DNA from: UBA3537 sp965658025
GTDB lineage: Bacteria; Bacteroidota; Bacteroidia; Flavobacteriales; Flavobacteriaceae
NCBI GenBank assembly: GCA_965658025.1
Contig: CBFHQL010000018.1
Coordinates: forward strand, 1-37,796
DNA: 37,796 nt
Direction: 5' to 3'
In this document: positions 15,908-23,622 of the stretch, piece by piece
How the letters are laid out: the number at the start of each line of letters is the position of its first letter
Numbering within the stretch: the stretch's first letter is position 1
Notes under the pieces: model-generated
Database searches by the model: none
Seen by the model: the letters and a program-made list of their open reading frames with translations, nothing else
What the model was told of the DNA's origin: nothing
Position numbers and translations under genes: made by a program

Positions 15908-16546
15908 TTAACCCTCCATTTCTTCTAATACTTTGTAGTTCTTTTTTAGACGTTTGAGCAAAATTCCATAGACAAGGTAGTAAAAACCAAGTAAAATTCC
16001 AGTAAGGACAACCATCATCAATATTGTTAAAAGCGCGACAATTCCATACATTATGAGGTATTCGTTTGTCTCCGTAAACTTCGATGTAATGAGCTGAAAA
16101 TCAGGGTTTTTATCCATTTCAATCCATACGCCTATGACTAATGAAATGTAAATAAATACTAAATTAAACAGAACATAATGCTTGACTGTTTTCCTTGTCT
16201 TTAGGATGTTTTTCATCAGCAATTTTGCGGAGTCGGTACTCGAAATTTTCTTGTAATTTTTATAAAATGTTATAAAAAAGTAACCGAGAATCAAATAACT
16301 AATAACCATAAGAGGTATCATAATATGATCCATTTCATAACTATCAAAGCGCTGTTGTGCTTCAGTATCTTTCATAAACAACGCAAGAACTGTCCAAAAG
16401 CCAAATTCGATTAAGCTTAAGATAAAAATCCACTTTACAATTGATGAAGATTTTTTATGCAAAAGCGCATAAATTTCCTGCTTTGATAGCTTAGGAAATT
16501 TCTGATTTTCTTGCCAATCCTTTTTTAATAATTCTAATTCATCCAT
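15908..16546 (-). CDS. Four-helix membrane protein, likely partner of the ECF sigma factor
   Basis: The 212-residue product begins with a soluble acidic N-terminal segment (about 35 residues, ELELLKKDWQENQKFPKLS) and has four predicted membrane helices (about 37-56, 75-95, 121-140, 164-188). It follows the sigma factor gene by two bases, so it is clearly co-expressed. A cytoplasmic N-terminus plus membrane helices is the usual plan of a membrane anti-sigma factor, yet no zinc-finger anti-sigma motif (HxxxCxxC) is visible. I therefore infer, but cannot show, sigma-factor sequestration. It is common in flavobacteria as an unnamed hypothetical. Confidence 0.65.
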   Translation of the reverse strand: MDELELLKKDWQENQKFPKLSKQEIYALLHKKSSSIVKWIFILSLIEFGFWTVLALFMKDTEAQQRFDSYEMDHIMIPLMVISYLILGYFFITFYKNYKKISSTDSAKLLMKNILKTRKTVKHYVLFNLVFIYISLVIGVWIEMDKNPDFQLITSKFTETNEYLIMYGIVALLTILMMVVLTGILLGFYYLVYGILLKRLKKNYKVLEEMEG

Positions 16547-16548
16547 AA

Positions 16549-17046
16549 TTAAGGATTTAATTGTGTTTTTAATTTCTTCTTAATTCTGTTCATTTTGACG
16601 CGCGCATTGACTTCAGAAATGCCAATGGTGTCGCTAATTTCTTTGTAGTTCTTATCTTCGAGATAAAGAAAAATAACGGCCTTATCAATATCATTTAAAT
16701 GATTGAGGGCAGCATAAATAGATTTAAGTTGTTGGTCCTGAGTATCGTCGTAAGTTTCATTTTGAGGAATTTTGTAGGAAACATCATCGAAGCTAAAACT
16801 TTGAATTCTACTTTTCGATTTTCTGTACAAAGAAATTGCAGTATTTATCCCAACACGATACATCCATGTACTAAATTTGGCATCCCCTCTAAACTTTGGG
16901 TAGGCCTTCCACAACTGAATGGTAATTTCTTGAAATAAGTCTTTATGTTCCGCATCACTATTGGTGTACAAACGGCAGATTTTGTGAATCAAATTCTGAT
17001 GTTCTTGCACGAGTGTTACAAATTCAATTTCTTTGGTTGATTTCAA
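16549..17046 (-). CDS. ECF-type RNA polymerase sigma factor
   Basis: The 165-residue protein has the two conserved halves of an extracytoplasmic-function sigma-70 factor: region 2 with DLFQEITIQLWKAYPKF and STWMYRVGINTAISLYRK (about 35-76), and region 4 with LEDKNYKEISDTIGISEVNARVKM (about 130-152) forming the -35 binding helix-turn-helix. There is no region 1 or 3. It would direct core polymerase to a small stress or envelope regulon. It precedes its putative membrane partner by two bases. A run of A and T without a convincing -7 box occupies the 63 bases upstream. Confidence 0.93.
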   Translation of the reverse strand: MKSTKEIEFVTLVQEHQNLIHKICRLYTNSDAEHKDLFQEITIQLWKAYPKFRGDAKFSTWMYRVGINTAISLYRKSKSRIQSFSFDDVSYKIPQNETYDDTQDQQLKSIYAALNHLNDIDKAVIFLYLEDKNYKEISDTIGISEVNARVKMNRIKKKLKTQLNP

Positions 17047-17109
17047 AAAGGTTCAAATTGGTTTTACAATAAGACGTTTGTTGGATAAAAAAGTTACTTT
17101 TTTTTAAAA

Positions 17110-17994
17110 TTATTTTTTGTGTACTAAAAGTTCACCGGCCTCTATTGGGAAGGGGAGTCTGTTTTGCCTCGGAGGAAAAAAACAAGTTGTGTACTCCGAA
17201 TAGCTACAAGGAGGGTTATACAAGTAATTAAAATCCAGTTGTACTTTACCATTGGCTTCAGGCAAATCTATATACATATAGCGTCCACCACCATAAGTTG
17301 AATCTCCCGATGTAGCATCCGCCACCATAATCCAACCACTTTCGCCAACATCTAATGCATACGCTTCTTCTTTAAAATAAAAATGAACGCTTCCTATGAA
17401 CTTTGCAACATCATCAATTCCGAGTTTTGAAGCAACCAATTCGGATTTTGAAGTTTCAAAATATTTAAAATCTGCGTCCAAAATAAACTTTGCATTAGGT
17501 TCGAAGATTTCAAATCCTTTAAATGTTTGTAAGGCAGGGTTTTTCTTATCCCAAACCCGCAAGTATAAAGCCCCAGAACGCGTAATGATGCGCCACTTGA
17601 AATTGTTATAAAACAACAGTTCGGAGTCTCCTAAAGTATTCAAAACCAATATTTTACTTTGTACTTGAGCATCAGCACTGTCGGTCACCATAATTTCATT
17701 AAATGCTTCAAAATCAAAGGCAGTACCATTCCATTGAAATTTTCCGATGTGCTGCTTTATTTCTTCAGTTTTGGTGGTGACTTGCTGTTGCGCATTTATA
17801 CCAAAAAAAGTGCCTTCTGGGTTTAACTTAAATAAGCCACACAATTCAAGATATTTTTTTCTTCTTTGGTCACGTTCTTTTCGGCTTTCATCTAGTGTTT
17901 CGATATACTTTTGATCTATTTTTACTGATGATGTGTTCGGTTTACACATCAAAAAAAGAGGAAGTAAAAGACCGTAAATAAATAGTTTTTTCAT
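17110..17994 (-). CDS. DUF1684 lipoprotein
   Basis: The lipoprotein signal has a short hydrophobic core and a probable acylated Cys17 (LFLMC). The rest matches the DUF1684 layout: an early RRKKYLELCGLFKLNPEGTFFG segment, a central YLRVWDK and a late motif with FNYLYNPPCSYSEYTTCFFPP (about 252-272), which is the family signature with paired Cys. No enzymatic activity is known. The N-terminal half is beta-rich. It is the last gene of a likely four-gene unit with sodC, the LETM1-related gene and the DUF1456 gene, with 12 bases between it and the previous gene. Confidence 0.8.
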   Translation of the reverse strand: MKKLFIYGLLLPLFLMCKPNTSSVKIDQKYIETLDESRKERDQRRKKYLELCGLFKLNPEGTFFGINAQQQVTTKTEEIKQHIGKFQWNGTAFDFEAFNEIMVTDSADAQVQSKILVLNTLGDSELLFYNNFKWRIITRSGALYLRVWDKKNPALQTFKGFEIFEPNAKFILDADFKYFETSKSELVASKLGIDDVAKFIGSVHFYFKEEAYALDVGESGWIMVADATSGDSTYGGGRYMYIDLPEANGKVQLDFNYLYNPPCSYSEYTTCFFPPRQNRLPFPIEAGELLVHKK

Positions 17995-18006
17995 GAGGTT
18001 ATAGTT

Positions 18007-18240
18007 TTATTTTTTAGGCATAGGGCCACGCAAGTGAATGATAAGACCATCCAAAAAATTACGCAGAAATTGATCACCACAAGACATAAATTTAGGGTGA
18101 TTTTCGTTTCTGAACAGGGCGTTAATTTCTCCTTTTGAGACTTTAAAATCTTTGAGCGCACAAATTTTGATGATGTCTTCATCTCGTAATTTATGAGCAA
18201 CTCTTAATTTTTTAAAAATATCGTTATTGGTAAGTCCCAT
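18007..18240 (-). CDS. DUF1456 protein with a single repeat
   Basis: The 77-residue protein is a single DUF1456 unit: NNDIFKKLRVAHKLRDEDI, then ALKDFKVSKGEINALFR and the end LRNFLDGLIIHLRG. E. coli YehS has two copies of this unit in tandem, about 156 residues in all, whereas this protein ends after one. The reading frame is closed by a stop and the next gene begins 12 bases on, so it is not an obvious truncation. Function is unknown in all organisms. It lies 9 bases after the LETM1-related gene. Confidence 0.75.
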   Translation of the reverse strand: MGLTNNDIFKKLRVAHKLRDEDIIKICALKDFKVSKGEINALFRNENHPKFMSCGDQFLRNFLDGLIIHLRGPMPKK

Positions 18241-18249
18241 GGTTTTTAG

Positions 18250-19413
18250 TTATGATTGGTCTTCAATTCTGTTGTCGTCGAATGCGGAAGGTAATAATTT
18301 TGGAATAAATTTTATAAAAAGAGGTAACAAAACTGCTCCGCCTGGCAACATAAAAATGGCTAAACTCGGTATTGATTTTAGCACATCAAGTAATTGTTCT
18401 TGCATTTTATCTACCTCTTCATCGGTCAAATCTCGAACTGTAGATTGGGAGAGTAATACCACCAGTTCTTTACTTTCTTTCAGTTCTTGAAACAGTTTTT
18501 TGCTGTTGCGCGAAATCAATTTTTTTACCAACGAACTTGAATTGTCATAAAAGCGTTCAGCTAGGTTTTTTGTACTCAGTAGGGCAACATCATTTTTGTG
18601 CTTCTCATAAAATTGATGAACAGAAGAAGTGGCCTCATTAATTTGCTGGTCAGTAAAATTTAATTTTATCTTTAGTTGATTAAAAAACTGTTGCTCTCCT
18701 TTGTCTATTTTTAAGTCACTCCAAGTTGCCATACACGCCAAGTCTAAGAGGTATAAGCGCTCTAATTCTGAATATTTGTGTGCTTTTAATTCGTCAAAAG
18801 GAGCACTTTTTTCATCCGAAATTCTCAGTGATGATTTCAATAAACGAATTAAACTCTCGTCGTATTTATTTTTTTTGGATTTTGAATTAAGGGCTTCTGA
18901 AACCACAGCACGAATGGTATGTTCCAAAGTCTCTAAATAGGTTATGGTTTCCTTTGGATTTTTTAAAAACACACCAAATGCCAATACATCCATAAACAAC
19001 AGTGCATTGGTTACGAAATAATTAAAATTTTTGGTGATGATATTATTATCGATTTGGATGCGTTTGTGCAGAATGTTTTCTACATCTTCTCCAAAAATCC
19101 CACTGATGAAACTCGTTTTGTGAAAACCAATATTTTTGTAAAATAAATTTAAATGCTGTACAAACGTATCTTCGTTATTGGTATTGGCTTTATAAACGGA
19201 GTACAATGCAAGAATTAGGTTGATTTTGCAACGTTCTTCTTGTGTAAAATCTTGATTTTTAAAGAGATTATTAGCCACAGAAACATTACTTCCATAAATA
19301 AATCCAGCAACTTTTAGTTTTGGGTATACATTTTCCAAAACATCAATGGCATTGGGCTGTTTTTCTAATGTTTTTAGAAGTTTTTTGAGCCAACCTTTAG
19401 CTGAGGGATTCAT
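18250..19413 (-). CDS. LETM1-related biofilm-associated protein
   Basis: The 387-residue protein is largely helical and soluble over most of its length. It ends in a segment with LDVLKSIPSLAIFMLPGGA and a second hydrophobic stretch KFIPKLLPSAF (about 338-378), which resembles the LETM1 ribosome-binding/membrane-associated motif after which the flavobacterial family is named. The name LETM1-related biofilm-associated protein comes from that family, and the biofilm link is not something I can see in the sequence. The gene follows sodC by 27 bases and precedes the DUF1456 gene by 9 bases, indicating one transcript. Confidence 0.78.
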   Translation of the reverse strand: MNPSAKGWLKKLLKTLEKQPNAIDVLENVYPKLKVAGFIYGSNVSVANNLFKNQDFTQEERCKINLILALYSVYKANTNNEDTFVQHLNLFYKNIGFHKTSFISGIFGEDVENILHKRIQIDNNIITKNFNYFVTNALLFMDVLAFGVFLKNPKETITYLETLEHTIRAVVSEALNSKSKKNKYDESLIRLLKSSLRISDEKSAPFDELKAHKYSELERLYLLDLACMATWSDLKIDKGEQQFFNQLKIKLNFTDQQINEATSSVHQFYEKHKNDVALLSTKNLAERFYDNSSSLVKKLISRNSKKLFQELKESKELVVLLSQSTVRDLTDEEVDKMQEQLLDVLKSIPSLAIFMLPGGAVLLPLFIKFIPKLLPSAFDDNRIEDQS

Positions 19414-19440
19414 ATGGGGACATTTTTTATATCAATAGGT

Positions 19441-20016
19441 CTATTCAATGATTCCTGCACAACTTACTCTACTGCCAGCTGCACCAGAAGGTTGAGATAC
19501 AAAATCGTCTTCCCCTTGATGAATAATCACGCCTTTTCCGAGAATATCTTTAGTTTCATCGCCACATCCAATACACCATTCATTGGTTGAGAATTCGACA
19601 ACTAGGTCTTCATTATCGTCTTTCACTATAAAATTTCCAATATCGCCTTTGTGAAAGCCAGTGTCTGCACCCCATTTTCCATGCGGTTGAGCCGTAGGGT
19701 TCCAGTGTCCGCCTGCCGATTTCCCATCTGTTGAGGAACAGTCGCTTTTTTCATGAATATGAATAGCATGAACCCCTTGGGAAAGACCACTAACCATTGC
19801 GGTCATTTGTACAACATCATCAGTTTGTACAAAATGAACTTTGCCACTAACATTACTTTCGTTTTTTGCATTAAGTTCAATGGTGATGGACTGATCGGAA
19901 GTTTTTACTTCTTTGTTCGCTTCAACAGAACTATGATCTGTGTTTTTATCAGATTTTGACTTACAAGCAAATAGGCATAGCCCTACAAAGGCGACAAACA
20001 ATAGAGTTCTCATCAT
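19441..20016 (-). CDS. sodC: Copper/zinc superoxide dismutase lipoprotein
   Basis: A lipoprotein signal with Cys18 (LFAC) precedes a 191-residue Cu/Zn superoxide dismutase. Copper ligands are visible as His86, His88, His104 and His166; zinc ligands as His104, His112, His122 and Asp125. The conserved disulphide pair is Cys93 and Cys186, and Arg183 guides the superoxide anion. It converts superoxide to peroxide and oxygen at the cell envelope. An additional CxxC (Cys148, Cys151, in EWCIGCGD) lies in a loop before the last copper ligand and is not part of the usual fold. It probably heads a four-gene unit and is divergent from usp with 143 bases between. Confidence 0.92.
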   Translation of the reverse strand: MMRTLLFVAFVGLCLFACKSKSDKNTDHSSVEANKEVKTSDQSITIELNAKNESNVSGKVHFVQTDDVVQMTAMVSGLSQGVHAIHIHEKSDCSSTDGKSAGGHWNPTAQPHGKWGADTGFHKGDIGNFIVKDDNEDLVVEFSTNEWCIGCGDETKDILGKGVIIHQGEDDFVSQPSGAAGSRVSCAGIIE

Positions 20017-20087
20017 TTTATTTTTTTTATAAAGTTAAATAAAATATGTGTTTTGGCAATTTAAAATTCATTTTAGCACATCAAAAC

Positions 20088-20101
20088 ATGATTTATGTCA
20101 T
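20088..20101. promoter_or_regulatory. Crp/Fnr-like palindrome between sodC and usp
   Basis: The sequence ATGAT-TTAT-GTCAT is an inverted repeat with one mismatched pair. It has the same half-site form as two sites upstream of the cbb3 genes. A TTTACTTG at 20123-20130 stands 32 bases downstream (centre to centre), almost the spacing of the other two, but it is a poor -7 match. The site could serve usp, sodC or both; usp is the better guess from distance. Confidence 0.5.
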
Positions 20102-20159
20102 ATTTTTTTTAATAAATTTTGTTTTACTTGTCTAAACAACCCTATTAAAAATCAAAATC

Positions 20160-20996
20160 ATGAAAAAAATAATTATCCCCGTTGATTTTTCTGAGCATTC
20201 AGAATATGCCTTAGAGGCGGCGGCACATCTAGCTAAAAAATTTGGTTCTGAACTTTTTGTTTTGCACATGTTAGAACTATCCAACATGATGTATTCTTCG
20301 TCTGTAAACGATCAATTTGAAGAGGTTGCATTTTATTTGAAATTGGCAGAACAAAAGTTTGACAAATTTTTGGATAAGCCCTATTTGAACGACATAAAAA
20401 TTACGCCGATTGTAAAGCATTTTAAGGTGTTTAGTGAGGTCAATGAAGTTGCAGAGGAGCATCAAGCCGATTTGGTTGTAATGGGCTCTCATGGCTCTAG
20501 TGGTTTTAAAGAATTTATGATTGGCTCCAATGCCGAAAAAGTGATTCGTAATGCCGAAATCCCTGTATTAATTGTAAAAGAACGGCTCAACTCTGTAGAT
20601 TTTTCAAAAATAGTATTTCTTACAAATTTTGAAAAAGAGATGACTAATGCATTTTTGCATGCTAAAGAAATTGCATCAAAGTTCGATACAAACCTCAAAC
20701 TTTTAAACGTAAATATTCCTACCAGTCAATTTAAATCGACAGTGGAGTTGGACGATACAATGTCGAAATTTTTTGATAATGCAGAATGGCATACCGATCG
20801 AAAAAAAGATGTGGTTTGTGTTTCAGATTATACAGTAGAACAGGGTGTGCTCAATTATACCAAAACAAACCCTACGGATTTGGTTATTATACCCACACAT
20901 GGCCGAAAAGGAATTAGTCATTTCCTATCGGGAAGTATAGCGGAAGATATTGTCAATCATTCCCAAAGTCTGATTATGACGATTAAGATTGATTAG
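20160..20996 (+). CDS. Tandem-domain universal stress protein
   Basis: Two UspA folds are fused in 278 residues. The first (1 to about 145) has the ATP-binding signature G-2x-G-9x-GS in MGSHGSSGFKEFMIGSN. The second (about 146-278) has the related PTHGRKGISHFLSGS, with the first Gly replaced by Pro. The N-terminus IIIPVDFSEHSEYALEAA is typical. Universal stress proteins accumulate in starvation, redox and oxygen-limited states and bind ATP in the cytoplasm. It is monocistronic, and its location beside a cbb3 locus plus the Crp/Fnr-like site upstream point to control by oxygen supply. Its stop interlocks with that of the SafE-like gene. Confidence 0.93.
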   Translation: MKKIIIPVDFSEHSEYALEAAAHLAKKFGSELFVLHMLELSNMMYSSSVNDQFEEVAFYLKLAEQKFDKFLDKPYLNDIKITPIVKHFKVFSEVNEVAEEHQADLVVMGSHGSSGFKEFMIGSNAEKVIRNAEIPVLIVKERLNSVDFSKIVFLTNFEKEMTNAFLHAKEIASKFDTNLKLLNVNIPTSQFKSTVELDDTMSKFFDNAEWHTDRKKDVVCVSDYTVEQGVLNYTKTNPTDLVIIPTHGRKGISHFLSGSIAEDIVNHSQSLIMTIKID

Positions 20997-21691
20997 TGGC
21001 AATTTATCGAATTGGTTACAAAATCGATAGGAGCAGGTGAGAGATAGGGAATATCCAACCCCAAACTTCGAAGTATAAAAAGCCCAGCCAGAATGATGAC
21101 GAGTACAGGAAATTGTTGTCTAATGGTTTGTTGTGTTTTTACTGAAAATAGATGAAAAGCATATACAACAGAGGTCATTAGTGGTACGGTTCCTAGTCCG
21201 AATGCAATCATGAACAAAACGCTATTGTTTGCTGAATTTCCATAGGCTAAACTCCCCAAAACAGCCATATACACAAATCCACAAGGTAAAAAACCATTCA
21301 AAATACCAATACTCAAAAAATGTAGCTTCCCTTTTTTTCTTTTTAATTGCTGGCTCAATTTATTCTGAAGTTTTGATAAAAACTGATGTACAGTTTTATG
21401 TAAAAATGGGATTTTAAATTTTGGATAAAGAACAAAAAGAATCATTAGTATTCCTGTTGCAATTGAAAGATGCTGTTGCAGTCCAAAAAGCGCTATGTTT
21501 TTGCCAATTAAACTAAATGCAAAACCAATCAATGCATAAGAAAACAAACGCCCCATATGGTACATGGTAACTTGTAGTAGTTTTTCAATCTTATTCTTGT
21601 GATTTAAAGGCAGCAAAAAAGCAATTGGTCCACACATCCCCAAACAGTGTACACTGCCCAATAGACCAAATAAAAATGCAATTTGAATCAT
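20993..21691 (-). CDS. SafE/TauE-family membrane protein linked to cbb3 assembly
   Basis: The 232-residue protein has about six membrane helices, beginning with FLFGLLGSVHCLGMCGPIAF, whose HCxGMCGP motif marks the UreH-like/TauE-SafE transporter group. A second conserved GILNGFLPCGFVYMAVLGS segment (about 129-147) holds the repeated PCG. In other bacteria such proteins flank CcoN and carry copper or sulphur compounds; copper delivery to the oxidase is the natural guess, given Cys and His in the membrane motif, but this is inference. Its start abuts the ccoH stop, so it is the last gene of the cco operon. It converges on usp with interlocked stops. Confidence 0.83.
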   Translation of the reverse strand: MIQIAFLFGLLGSVHCLGMCGPIAFLLPLNHKNKIEKLLQVTMYHMGRLFSYALIGFAFSLIGKNIALFGLQQHLSIATGILMILFVLYPKFKIPFLHKTVHQFLSKLQNKLSQQLKRKKGKLHFLSIGILNGFLPCGFVYMAVLGSLAYGNSANNSVLFMIAFGLGTVPLMTSVVYAFHLFSVKTQQTIRQQFPVLVIILAGLFILRSLGLDIPYLSPAPIDFVTNSINCH

Positions 21692-22138
21692 CTAGAGTAG
21701 TATTGATTTTTTATAACTATAACTTTTACCTCCATTTACCCAAAATATTTTAAGGTCATATCGTCCTGGTACAAGATTGTCTTTCGAAACATTCATTTTA
21801 GAATCTTTTAGTTTGATAGGTAGTTTTAAATCCAATTTCTTGTTGGAGGGTCTGTAAAAAATGATTTGTCCTTCAAAATCATCTGATATTTTTTCAGTTG
21901 GAAAAATAAAATCTAAAGACTCCGATTTTAATTTAATTACAGGGTAGAATCCATCAGCTATTGCATTTTGTTCTCCGTCAATTTCATGTTGATAATTTAA
22001 TTCTTCCTCATAGTAATTTGGACTCACTAAATCATGGCGATATTTTGCATCTATAGATGCATTAATGACGAAGTATAGGATAAAACCTATAAACCCAATA
22101 AATGCCAATATAATTCCTGTTCCCCAGTTAATGTTCAT
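21692..22138 (-). CDS. ccoH: FixH/CcoH family cbb3 assembly protein
   Basis: The 148-residue protein has one membrane helix near the N-terminus (about 8-26) followed by NASIDAKYRHDLVSPNYYEEEL, the conserved segment of FixH/CcoH, and then a beta-rich periplasmic domain of about 95 residues ending in a short immunoglobulin-like strand series. CcoH interacts with the CcoP subunit during cbb3 assembly in other bacteria. It starts 5 bases after the ccoG stop and is directly followed by the SafE-like gene. The length matches the family. Confidence 0.88.
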   Translation of the reverse strand: MNINWGTGIILAFIGFIGFILYFVINASIDAKYRHDLVSPNYYEEELNYQHEIDGEQNAIADGFYPVIKLKSESLDFIFPTEKISDDFEGQIIFYRPSNKKLDLKLPIKLKDSKMNVSKDNLVPGRYDLKIFWVNGGKSYSYKKSILL

Positions 22139-22143
22139 AATTT

Positions 22144-23574
22144 TTAGTTGTAATAAGTTCTTGGGCCAATAAAACTGGCTTTTGTCGTTTCTATATGTTT
22201 TTCATTTGAATACACTTCAATTCTTAGTGTTGTTTTATCACTTTTCAGATTAGATTTTGGAATTTCAATCAATAATGTTCCTTCTGCTAAACCTTGTTTT
22301 GGCACGGTAAAAGTTTTTTTGGTAGACACTAATTTTATATTCCCTTCAACTCCTTCAAGTTTTAGTGTAACATCAGTGATATCACTCGTTGTTTTGTTTA
22401 CAATTTTATAGCTGTACACATTGCTTATCCACCCATTTGCAGTTGTTTCGTAGAGTTGCCCTCGAATTCTCAGCACATTGGCTTCAACATCATTTCTTAG
22501 TGTCAGCATAACGCCAAGTATTCCAATAAGTATGGTCAGTACAGCGATATAGCTTTTGATTTTTGTTGTGAACTTAAATGCAGTGCCTTTCACAATTTGA
22601 TCTTCGCTGGTATATTTTATAAGTCCTTTGGGGAGGTTTACTTTTTCCATAATATCATCGCAGGCATCAATGCAAGCGGTACAATTGACACACTCAAGTT
22701 GAGTTCCATTGCGGATATCTATCCCCGTTGGGCAAACATGAACGCATTGAAAGCAATCGATACAATCGCCATGCCCCATTGCTTTTCGATCTTCGTTTTT
22801 TCTAATTTTTTTACGCCCATATTTTCCTTCTCCACGGACATGATCATAGGCCACAACAATGGATTGATTGTCCAAAAGTACACTTTGCAATCGGCCATAA
22901 GGGCAAACAATGACGCACACTTGTTCGCGAAACCATGAAAAAATAAAGTAGAAAATAGTTGTGAATATGAGTAGTGAAATCAGTGTACCCATATGTTTTT
23001 GAGGCCCATCAATAATATAATTCAAGAGTTGATCACTGCCAATAAAATAGGCCAAAAACACATTGGCAATGACAAAAGAAATCACATAAAATAGAAGATG
23101 CTTTATACTTTTTTTGAAAATTTTTTCGCTGTTCCATTTTTGTTTGCTTAGTCGAATTTGTGCTCCTCTATCGCCTTCAATCCAATATTCAATGCGTCTG
23201 AATACAAACTCCATAAAAATAGTTTGTGGACAAATCCATCCACAAAAAATACGACCAAATGCAACGGTAAAAAGCGTGATGAATACCACCCCAATAATCA
23301 TTGAAAAAACAAAGAGGTAAAAATCTTGAGGCCAAAAAGGAAATCCGAAAATATTGAACCTTCGTTCCAAAATATTGAAAAGCAGAAATTGATTTCCTTG
23401 AATTTTTATAAATGGTGCTGCAAGTAAAAACAGTAGCAGTATATAGCTTACAAGTTTCCGATAGTTATAAAATTTTCCTTTTGGTTTTTTTGGAAAAATC
23501 CACTGCCGTTTTCCCTTCTCATCGATAGTCGATATAGAGTCTCTGAAATTTTCGTTTGGGGTTGTTTTGTTCAA
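22144..23574 (-). CDS. ccoG: Cytochrome c oxidase accessory protein CcoG
   Basis: This 476-residue membrane protein holds about five helices and a cytoplasmic ferredoxin-like domain with two 4Fe-4S motifs: CIDCFQCVHVCP and CVNCTACIDACD (around residues 270-310). Earlier FCGWICPQTIFMEF and CVIVCPYGRLQS are the CcoG signature motifs. A C-terminal immunoglobulin-like domain follows the last helix. CcoG is a copper-reducing or assembly factor needed for mature cbb3 oxidase. It lies 48 bases downstream of ccoP and 5 bases ahead of ccoH, in the same unit. Confidence 0.95.
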   Translation of the reverse strand: MNKTTPNENFRDSISTIDEKGKRQWIFPKKPKGKFYNYRKLVSYILLLFLLAAPFIKIQGNQFLLFNILERRFNIFGFPFWPQDFYLFVFSMIIGVVFITLFTVAFGRIFCGWICPQTIFMEFVFRRIEYWIEGDRGAQIRLSKQKWNSEKIFKKSIKHLLFYVISFVIANVFLAYFIGSDQLLNYIIDGPQKHMGTLISLLIFTTIFYFIFSWFREQVCVIVCPYGRLQSVLLDNQSIVVAYDHVRGEGKYGRKKIRKNEDRKAMGHGDCIDCFQCVHVCPTGIDIRNGTQLECVNCTACIDACDDIMEKVNLPKGLIKYTSEDQIVKGTAFKFTTKIKSYIAVLTILIGILGVMLTLRNDVEANVLRIRGQLYETTANGWISNVYSYKIVNKTTSDITDVTLKLEGVEGNIKLVSTKKTFTVPKQGLAEGTLLIEIPKSNLKSDKTTLRIEVYSNEKHIETTKASFIGPRTYYN

Positions 23575-23622
23575 GTTTCAATCCGTTTGATTCTGCGGTT
23601 AGAGGGCTTATGAAGTTCGTTT

